The translations under genes and the position numbers were made by a program. Positions 41,089 to 47,121 of a DNA stretch of 47,121 nt are shown one piece after another (the first letter of the stretch is position 1; each line of letters opens with the position of its first letter). The DNA is from Rubrivivax sp. (lineage in GTDB: Bacteria; Pseudomonadota; Gammaproteobacteria; Burkholderiales; Burkholderiaceae_C): positions 1-47,121 of the forward strand of contig JAJAZC010000200.1 in NCBI GenBank assembly GCA_026785885.1. Direction: 5' to 3'. Below the pieces are notes generated by a model that searched no databases, was not told where the DNA came from, and saw nothing but the letters and a program-made list of their open reading frames with translations.

Positions 41089-42839
41089 GTGAGATTGTCC
41101 GATCTGCGTATCACCACCAAGCTCATTGGCGCCTTTGCCACCGTGTTGACTATTGCGACGGTGCAAAGCCTGTTCACTATGTATGAGCTCAAGATCGTCC
41201 AGGGCAAGTCGACCGAGATTGTCGACAACTGGCTGCCCAGCGTGAAACTGACGAGTCGCATCAACACCGCGACCTCGGATTTGCGCATTGCGCAACTGCA
41301 GCATGTGCTGGCCGACAACACGGCCGCGATGGACGTCTATGAGAAAGAGCTGGCCGTTCTCGACAGCACCATCGACAGTAATCGCTAAGCCTATGTCAAG
41401 CTGATCTCGAGCGCCGACGAGCAACGCCTGTATGAGACTTTCAGCAGCGAATGGCAGCGCTATTTGGACCGATGGCCACAGGCGCTGAAGCTGTCGCGTG
41501 AGCTGACGACCGCGCAGGCCCAGGCACTGCTGAACGGCGAGACCCGCAAGGCCTTCGATGCCGCCAGCCTGGCGCTGACCCAGCTCATTGCCTTGAATGA
41601 GGCCGGCGCTTCGCAAGCCAGCCAGCAAGGCGCGGCTCTGTATGCGCGCGCCTGCTCGCTGTCCTGGTTGGACTGGTGCTCATGATCGCGCTCGGCATGG
41701 CCATAGCCGTGTTGCTCAGCCGGGCCCTGGCGCGCGGCATCGGCCATGCTGCCGCTGTCTCGCGGCGGATTGCCGAGGGTCATCTCGACAACGAAATTGT
41801 TGCCGCCGGGCAAGATGAAATAGGCCAGATGCTCGACGGGCTGCGCGCCATGCAAAAGCAGTTGAAGAGCACGGTGGCGCGTGTGCGCGGCAACGCCGAC
41901 GGCGTGGCAACGGCATCGTCACAGATCGCACAAGGCAACCTCGACCTCAACCAGCGCACCGAGCAGCAGGCCTCGGCACTGCAGCAAACCGCAGCATCGA
42001 TGGAGCAGCTAGGCAGCGCGGTCAAGCAGAACGCCGACAACGCGCGCCAAGCCGACCAGCTGGCACAAGGTGCGTCGACGGTGGCCATCCGGGGCGGCGA
42101 GGTCGTCGGCCAGGTCGTCGTGACGATGAAGAGCATCGACGACAGCAGCACGAAGATCACCGACATCATCAGCGTCATTGACGGCATCGCGTTCCAGACC
42201 AACATCCTGGCGCTGAATGCAGCGGTGGAAGCGGCGCGTGCCGGCGAGCAGAGCCGCGGCTTTGCGGTAGTGGCCTCCGAGGTGCGCGGCCTGGCTGGCC
42301 GCTCGGCCGAGGCCGCCAATGAGATAAAGGGCCTCATCACGGCCAGCGTCGAGCGCGTGGCACAGGGCACGCAGCTGGTGGATCAGGCCGGCGCGACGAT
42401 GTCCGAGGTGGTCGGTGCGATCAAGCGCGTGACCGACATCATGGGCGAGATCAGCGCAGCCAGCGTAGAGCAACGCCAGGGGGTGTCTCAGGTGGGCGAA
42501 GCGATCAACCAGATGGACCGGGTGACGCAGCAGAACGCGGCGCTGGTGGAGCAGAGTGCCGGTGCGGCTGAGAGCCTGAAGATGCAGGCGCAGGCGCTGG
42601 TGCAGGCCGTAGCGGTGTTTCAGCTCGACCCGCACGGCGCCGCCGGCCCGCCGGCTCAACCGGTTGCGCATGCCGCCATCATCAGCGGCGTGCCGGCTTT
42701 TGCCGAGCGCCGCGGGCCGCAGAGCGCGAACAATGTGGCGCGACCTTTTTTTTCTGCCAAGGTCAAGCTGGCAGCCGCGGCAAAAGCGGCTCCGCAAGCC
42801 GCGCCGGCTTCGCTTCTTAGGACCGGCACCGACAACTGA
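41089..42839 (+). pseudogene. Disrupted methyl-accepting chemotaxis protein
   Basis: A GTG (41089) with a CAGGAG site opens MRLSDLRITTKLIGAFATVLTIATVQSLF (TM1) and a four-helix-bundle sensor domain. TAA at 41386-41388 interrupts it (STIDSNR-stop-AYVKLISSADEQ). Near 41650 a one-base loss shifts the frame just before TM2 ([22 protein letters not shown]). Beyond it the HAMP domain and the signalling hairpin tip [33 protein letters not shown] are intact to TGA 42839. ATGs or a GTG at 41676 could in principle yield a soluble signalling fragment. The ligand is unknown. Confidence 0.85.
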
Positions 42840-42967
42840 GCGAGTTTCTTACGTTCGACCCGGCTGACCTTGCGGATTGGTTAGCGCGGCTTGTAACCGC
42901 CACGCGAAGACGGTGCGCTTTGCACCGCTTATCGCGCTCAAGTCGCCAGGCCTTGTCGGCACCATGC

Positions 42968-42994
42968 AAGGGCTTCATCTCGGAGCCCTTTTTT
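42968..42994 (+). terminator. Terminator-like hairpin fused to the flhB start
   Basis: AAGGGCT (42968-42974) and AGCCCTT (42984-42990) form a 7-bp stem followed by six Ts (42989-42994), a plausible intrinsic terminator after the chemoreceptor. The flhB GTG begins two bases after the T-run, and its only Shine-Dalgarno (GGAG, 42982-42985) lies at the loop and right arm of the hairpin, so the element probably also controls flhB translation. Confidence 0.7.
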
Positions 42995-42995
42995 C

Positions 42996-44162
42996 GTGGC
43001 CGACTCCTCCGCACAAGACAAACACCTGCCCGCGTCCGAGCGCAAGATTGCCAAGGCGCGCGAAGACGGTCAGGTTGCGCGGTCCCGTGATCTCGGGCAC
43101 CTCGGTGTGCTCGGTGCCGGCGTGGCTTTGATGGCGCTGCTTGCACCGGCCATCAGCGGCACGGCCGGCCAGTTGCTGGCCAGTGGGCTGCGCTTCGATG
43201 CCGCTTCTGTGGCCGACCCGGCCAGCATGGGCCAGCACCTGGGAGCTCTGGGCGTCCAGATGCTGGTGCTGCTGGCGCCGCTGTTTGCCGTGGTCGTGGC
43301 GGTCACGCTGGCCAGCAGCGTGCTGTGCGGCGGCTGGAACTTCACGCTCAAGCCCTTGAGCCCCAAGTTTGAGAAGATCGATCCGATCAGCGGCCTGGGC
43401 CGTGTCTTCTCAGGCCAGCAGCTGGTGCAGACGCTGAAGGCCTGTTTGCTGGCCCTTTTGATGGGCAGCATCGCCGCGGTCTGGCTGGCGCAGCACTGGA
43501 CGCAGCACGCTGGGCTGCTGGCCATGCCGCTGCCGGCTGCGCTGGCCGCAGCGGCCGATCTGGTGCTGTCGGGGCTGATGCTGATCGGCGGCCTGCTGGC
43601 GGTGTTTGCAATCGTCGATGTGCCGTTGGAGCGGCACCTGCTGCAGCGCCGGCTGCGCATGAGCGCGGAGGAGATGAAAAAGGAATTCAAAGAGGTCGAA
43701 GGCAATGCCGAGATCAAAGGCCGGCTGCGCCAGCGCATGCGCGAGCTGTCCAACCGCCGCATGTTCAGCGCCGTGCCGATGGCCGATCTGGTGGTCATGA
43801 ACCCCAGCCACTACGCCGTGGCGCTGAAGTACGACGAAGCGACGATGGCCGCGCCCCGGGTCGTCGCCAAGGGTGCCGACCTGCTGGCGCTGCGCATCCG
43901 CGATCTGGCGCACGAGCACCGCGTGCCGGTGCTGCAGGCGCCGCCGCTGGCGCGCGCGCTGTACGCGCACACCGAGGTCGATCAGGAGGTTCCGGCGCGC
44001 CTGTTCAGCGCCGTGGCGCAGGTGTTGGCCTGGGTCTACGGCCTACGCGACGCGGTGGCCAACGGCCGCAGCGCCGCGGCCGAGCCGCCACAGCCGGAGG
44101 TGCCGGCTGACCTCGATCCGCAGCACGTTGCGCACAACACGCCGGCAGGGACTGCAACGTGA
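42996..44162 (+). CDS. flhB: Flagellar type III export switch protein FlhB
   Basis: A 388-residue export-apparatus protein that switches substrate specificity from rod/hook to filament subunits. It opens with DKHLPASERKIAKAREDGQVARSRDL, typical of FlhB, which supports GTG 42996 as the start. Four TM helices follow and then the cytoplasmic domain with MSAEEMKKEFKEVEGNAEIKGRLRQRMRE. The autocleavage motif reads NPSHYAVALKYD instead of the usual NPTH. The C-terminal tail (AAEPPQPEVPADLDPQHVAHNTPAG) is extended and flexible. It is first in the flhB-flhA-flhF run. Confidence 0.94.
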   Translation: MADSSAQDKHLPASERKIAKAREDGQVARSRDLGHLGVLGAGVALMALLAPAISGTAGQLLASGLRFDAASVADPASMGQHLGALGVQMLVLLAPLFAVVVAVTLASSVLCGGWNFTLKPLSPKFEKIDPISGLGRVFSGQQLVQTLKACLLALLMGSIAAVWLAQHWTQHAGLLAMPLPAALAAAADLVLSGLMLIGGLLAVFAIVDVPLERHLLQRRLRMSAEEMKKEFKEVEGNAEIKGRLRQRMRELSNRRMFSAVPMADLVVMNPSHYAVALKYDEATMAAPRVVAKGADLLALRIRDLAHEHRVPVLQAPPLARALYAHTEVDQEVPARLFSAVAQVLAWVYGLRDAVANGRSAAAEPPQPEVPADLDPQHVAHNTPAGTAT

Positions 44163-44197
44163 GCAGCGACTGGCTGTCAGTGCCTGATCGAGCGGCC

Positions 44198-44212
44198 GTC
44201 CCCGCGGGGGAC
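44198..44212. repeat. Inverted repeat in the flhB-flhA spacer
   Basis: GTCCCC-GCG-GGGGAC is a perfect 6-bp stem in an 82-bp spacer that encodes nothing recognisable. GC-rich palindromes of this kind recur in spacers of Burkholderiales genomes; here it separates flhB from flhA. Confidence 0.6.
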
Positions 44213-44244
44213 CGACTGCGGTACGCCGCGGGCGAGGCGCGCAC

Positions 44245-46362
44245 ATGACGGCCTGGATGCAGCGCCTGAACGCCTTGTTCGGCGGCACCGACGGTGCGCG
44301 CGCCCGCGCCATCAAAACGCTGGTGCTGCCGGCCTTTGTCGTGATGATGCTGGCGATGATGGTGCTGCCGCTGCCTCCCTTCGTGCTGGACCTGCTGTTC
44401 ACCTTCAACATCGCGCTGGCACTCGTCGTGATGATGGTCAGCGCGCAGATGGTCAAGCCGCTGGACTTTGCTGCGCTGCCCACGGTGCTGCTGGTGACGA
44501 CGCTGCTGCGCCTGTCGCTTAACGTGGCTTCCACGCGCGTGGTGCTGATGGAAGGCCACACCGGCCCCGGTGCGGCGGGCAAGGTGATCGAGGCCTTCGG
44601 TCACTTCCTGATCGGCGGCAACTTCGCGGTCGGTTTGATCGTGTTTGCGATCCTGGTGGTCATCAACTTTGTGGTTGTTACCAAAGGCGCGGAGCGCATT
44701 GCCGAGGTCGGCGCACGGTTCGCGCTCGATGCGATGCCGGGCAAGCAGATGGCCATCGACGCCGATCTGAATGCAGGCCTCATCGACGAGAAGATGGCGC
44801 GTGTGCGCCGCGCCGAAGTGGCTGAAGAAGCCGACTTCTTCGGCAGCATGGACGGCGCCAGCAAGTTCGTGCGCGGTGACGCGATGGCGGGCCTGTTGAT
44901 CCTGTTCATCACGATGATCGGCGGTTTCATCATCGGCATGACCATGCACGGCATGGATGCAGCGCAAGCCGCGTCCAGCTACGTCACGCTGGCGGTCGGC
45001 GACGCGCTGGTGGCGCAGATTCCGGCGCTGCTGATCAGCGTGGCCAGCGCAATGGTGGTTTCACGCGTGGGCAAAGAGCAGGACATCGGCACGCAGATCC
45101 GCGGCCAGCTCTTCGATTCACCGGCGGCGCTATTGGTGGCGGCCGGTGTCATTGGCCTGCTGGGGCTGGTGCCGGGCATGCCGCACCTGGTGTTCTTGAT
45201 CGTCGCGGCTGGCCTGGCGCTGCTGGCCTGGCAGCTGATGAAGCAGCAGCGCGCTGCCGCCGCGCAGCCGGAGTCGGCCATCGGCGCCGATGTCCAGCCG
45301 GCCAATGTAGAAGCCAGCTGGGACGACCTGACGCCGGTGGATACGTTAGGGCTGGAGGTTGGCTACCGGCTCATTGCGCTGGTAGACAAAGCGCGCCAGG
45401 GCGACCTGCTGGCGCGCATCAAGGGCGTGCGCAAAAAGTTTGCGCAGGACGTGGGCTTCCTGCCGCCGCCGGTGCACATCCGCGACAACCTGGTGGAGCT
45501 CAAACCGTCGGTCTACCGCGTCACGCTGCGCGGCGCAGTGGTGGGCGAGGGCGAGGCCCAGCCAGGCCAGTTCCTGGCCATCAACCCGGGTGGTGTGAGT
45601 GCTTCGGTGCAGCAGCAACTGCCCGGCAACAAGACTACCGACCCGGCCTTCGGCCTGCCCGCGGTGTGGATCGAAGAGCGCCACAAAGAGATGGCGCAAA
45701 TGGCCGGGTTTACGGTTGTTGATTGCGCCACCGTCGTGGCCACCCACCTTTCACACTTGATGCAGGTAAACGCAGCGCGTTTGCTGGGTCGGGTGGAGAC
45801 TCAAGCGCTCGTAGAACACGTCACCAAGCTGGCCCCCAAATTGATCGAAGACGTCGTGCCCAAGATGGTCGGAATCGCCACCCTGCAACGGGTGTTGCAG
45901 CTGCTGCTGGAAGAGGGCGTGCACATCCGCGATATGCGCTCGATCGTCGAATGCCTTGCCGAGCACGCCGCCACCGTGACTGACCCCGCCGAGCTGGCGC
46001 GCCGCATTCGCGTGCACCTGGCCCCGGCCATCGTGCAGCAGATCTACGGCCCGACGCGCGAGCTGGACGTCATCGCGCTGGACCCGGAGCTGGAGCGGCT
46101 GGTGACGCAGGCACTCAACAGCCCGCACGGCGCCGCGCTGGACCCCGGTGTGGCTGACACGCTCAGCAAAAGCGCGGCGGAGAGCGCGCGCCGCCAGGAA
46201 GACCTGGGCCTGCCGGCCTGCCTCTTGGTGCCGGACCTGATCCGCGCACCGATGGCCCGGCTGCTGCGCCGCGCAGCACCGCGCCTGAAGGTGCTGGGCC
46301 ACAGCGAGATCCCTGAAACCCATTCGATCCGCATCGGGTCAGTCATCGGAAGCACCACATGA
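44245..46362 (+). CDS. flhA: Flagellar biosynthesis protein FlhA
   Basis: A 705-residue export gate protein. The N-terminal half has about eight TM helices, including FNIALALVVMMVSAQMVKPLDFAALPTVLLVTTLLRLSLNVASTRVVL with the FHIPEP-family LRLSLNVASTR signature. The cytoplasmic loop GMPGKQMAIDADLNAGLIDE-type segment is intact (MPGKQMAIDADLNAGLIDEK). The C-terminal domain that binds chaperone-substrate complexes includes FLPPPVHIRDNL and GVHIRDMRSIVECLAEHA. Length is normal. A repeat element separates it from flhF. Confidence 0.96.
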   Translation: MTAWMQRLNALFGGTDGARARAIKTLVLPAFVVMMLAMMVLPLPPFVLDLLFTFNIALALVVMMVSAQMVKPLDFAALPTVLLVTTLLRLSLNVASTRVVLMEGHTGPGAAGKVIEAFGHFLIGGNFAVGLIVFAILVVINFVVVTKGAERIAEVGARFALDAMPGKQMAIDADLNAGLIDEKMARVRRAEVAEEADFFGSMDGASKFVRGDAMAGLLILFITMIGGFIIGMTMHGMDAAQAASSYVTLAVGDALVAQIPALLISVASAMVVSRVGKEQDIGTQIRGQLFDSPAALLVAAGVIGLLGLVPGMPHLVFLIVAAGLALLAWQLMKQQRAAAAQPESAIGADVQPANVEASWDDLTPVDTLGLEVGYRLIALVDKARQGDLLARIKGVRKKFAQDVGFLPPPVHIRDNLVELKPSVYRVTLRGAVVGEGEAQPGQFLAINPGGVSASVQQQLPGNKTTDPAFGLPAVWIEERHKEMAQMAGFTVVDCATVVATHLSHLMQVNAARLLGRVETQALVEHVTKLAPKLIEDVVPKMVGIATLQRVLQLLLEEGVHIRDMRSIVECLAEHAATVTDPAELARRIRVHLAPAIVQQIYGPTRELDVIALDPELERLVTQALNSPHGAALDPGVADTLSKSAAESARRQEDLGLPACLLVPDLIRAPMARLLRRAAPRLKVLGHSEIPETHSIRIGSVIGSTT

Positions 46363-46435
46363 ACCCCCACGCTCGCCAAAGCTCGCTGCCCCCCGTGGGG
46401 GCGCGCGACTCCCTTGAGACGGCTCGGCGGGAGGT
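46363..46435. repeat. Palindromic intergenic element between flhA and flhF
   Basis: CCCCCACG (46364-46371) pairs with CGTGGGGG (46394-46401), and a second inverted repeat GACTCCC ... GGGAGGTC follows (46407-46435). The CCCCCACGCTCGC...GCTCGCTGCCCCCC wording is one I associate with a repeated intergenic element in Comamonadaceae-like genomes. Its end supplies the GGGAGG Shine-Dalgarno of flhF. Confidence 0.6.
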
Positions 46436-46438
46436 CGC

Positions 46439-47121
46439 ATGAACGTGAAGCGCTTTACCGCCCGCACCAGCCGCGATGCACTGGCCTTGGTGCGGCATGC
46501 CTTCGGCGACGACGCTGTCGTCATGAGCACGCGCCCCTGCGCAGAAGGTGTGGAGGTGCTGGCAATGGCGCCCGAGAGCGTGCTGCAGCTGGAGCATGTG
46601 GGCATGCCGGCAGAGCCGCGCCAGCCGCTGCTGCAGCAACAGCTGCCGAAGCCGCAATACAACATCGTGCAGCCGCGCGATGCCCGTGAAACCCGCGATA
46701 CCCGCGATGCCCGCGATGCGCGTGACGCGCGGCCTGCCGAGCGGTTGGAGCCTTCGTTCGACAGTGCGGTCGAGCAAGATATCGAGCAGCTGCAGATGAG
46801 CACGCTGTCGTTCCAGGACTACGTGCGCCAGCGCATGCTCAAGCGCCGCGAAGCGCAGCGCCTGGCGGAGGCGGCTGCCGAGCCCGCCGCGGCGCCGCCG
46901 GTGTTGGCGCCGATTGCCGCCGCGCGCAGCCGCGCTGCACAACGCGAGTTGCGCGAACCGCGCGGGGCGGATGACATGCCGGTGCTCGGCCAGACGCAGC
47001 ACGACAACGAGCCTTCGCTGGGCTTGTCGGCACCCGCCGCGGCGCAGCAGCCGGCTTCGGCGTCGACCGCAGCATCAGCCTCAGCCGCGGTCTCAGCCGC
47101 GGCCACAACCACAGCCACAGC
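46439..47121 (+). CDS. flhF: Flagellar SRP-like GTPase FlhF (N-terminal part, cut by window end)
   Basis: The start MNVKRFTARTSRDALALVRHAFGDDAVVMSTRPCAEGVEVLAMA matches the FlhF B-domain; the GTPase NG domain lies beyond the window. FlhF positions polar flagella. The visible 227 residues continue into a variable linker that contains an arginine/aspartate repeat (RDARETRDTRDARDARDAR, about residues 80-98) and an Ala/Ser-rich stretch at the window end. ATG 46439 is preceded by GGGAGG. The frame has no stop to base 47121. Confidence 0.9.
   Translation, partial: MNVKRFTARTSRDALALVRHAFGDDAVVMSTRPCAEGVEVLAMAPESVLQLEHVGMPAEPRQPLLQQQLPKPQYNIVQPRDARETRDTRDARDARDARPAERLEPSFDSAVEQDIEQLQMSTLSFQDYVRQRMLKRREAQRLAEAAAEPAAAPPVLAPIAAARSRAAQRELREPRGADDMPVLGQTQHDNEPSLGLSAPAAAQQPASASTAASASAAVSAAATTTAT

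Noticed and set aside
9279-41388. Stop-codon reassignment (TAG/TAA read as glutamine) as a genome-wide code
   Set aside because: TAG and TAA are clear genuine ends of intact genes here (rsgA and the HisP-type ATPase end at TAG, rimM at TAA, with no homology beyond). The affected genes also carry frameshifts or deletions, so ordinary decay explains them.

Overview
The window is a high-GC (about two-thirds G+C by eye) chromosomal segment of a betaproteobacterium, most likely a Burkholderiales member of the Leptothrix/Rubrivivax/Sphaerotilus kind. This rests on gene content and order: rpsP-rimM-trmD-rplS followed by a CoA-pyrophosphatase Nudix gene, a CobD/CbiB-family gene, rsgA, a pterin dehydratase, an M48 protease and orn; a ring-hydroxylating oxygenase gene beside xseB-ispA-dxs-folE2; and flhDC-methyltransferase-motAB-cheYZ-flhBAF. 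No rRNA, tRNA, CRISPR array, transposase or prophage gene was recognised.

Layout. (1) 1-9.1 kb is housekeeping: a probable pcnB tail, folK, a TM2 membrane protein, the ribosomal protein/tRNA-modification cluster, then rsgA-pcd-M48 on the minus strand facing away from orn. (2) 9.15-11.7 kb is a decayed polar amino-acid ABC transport operon. The binding protein has two in-frame stops and a frameshift. The permease has a nonsense codon and is fused by deletion to the tail of a succinylglutamate-desuccinylase-like gene. The ATPase is open. (3) 11.7-20.9 kb holds polyphosphate genes (ppk1, sixA, convergent ppx), a Tat-exported dienelactone hydrolase-like protein, a ZIP metal importer, a sulfurtransferase, an EamA exporter and a Rieske oxygenase. 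(4) 21.2-25.3 kb is xseB-ispA-dxs-folE2, supplying isoprenoid and folate precursors. (5) 25.3-33.9 kb is a minus-strand heavy-metal RND efflux operon (CzcI-like, TolC-like, a separate periplasmic Ig-like protein, adaptor, RND pump, secreted protein) beside a CadR-type MerR regulator. The regulator faces a textbook 19-bp-spacer promoter that now drives only a gutted CadA P-type ATPase remnant. (6) 33.9-35.2 kb is a gene graveyard: C-terminal halves of two arginine N-succinyltransferase subunits and the tail of a TonB-dependent receptor. (7) 35.4-47.1 kb is a flagellar/chemotaxis region: flhD, flhC, methyltransferase, motA, a coupled micro-ORF, motB, cheY, cheZ, a broken chemoreceptor, flhB, flhA and the start of flhF.

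Themes. First, the arginine-related functions visible here (binding protein, permease, desuccinylase-like gene, both AstA/AruFG subunits) are all damaged. Most in-frame stops fall where the family usually has glutamine, consistent with CAR-to-TAR transitions. Second, short tandem repeats of 7-32 bp sit at many gene edges and some expand inside coding sequence (Orn N-terminus, an Arg/Asp-rich insert in Dxs, an RDA repeat in FlhF). Third, several strong hairpins occupy unusual places: a three-copy 32-bp hairpin array over the end of orn, hairpins abutting the starts of the ZIP gene and flhB, and a three-hairpin sRNA-like element ending in a strong terminator between flhC and the methyltransferase gene. 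Two segments made almost only of G and C (the left edge, and 29607-29662) may be sequence artefacts and should be read with caution.
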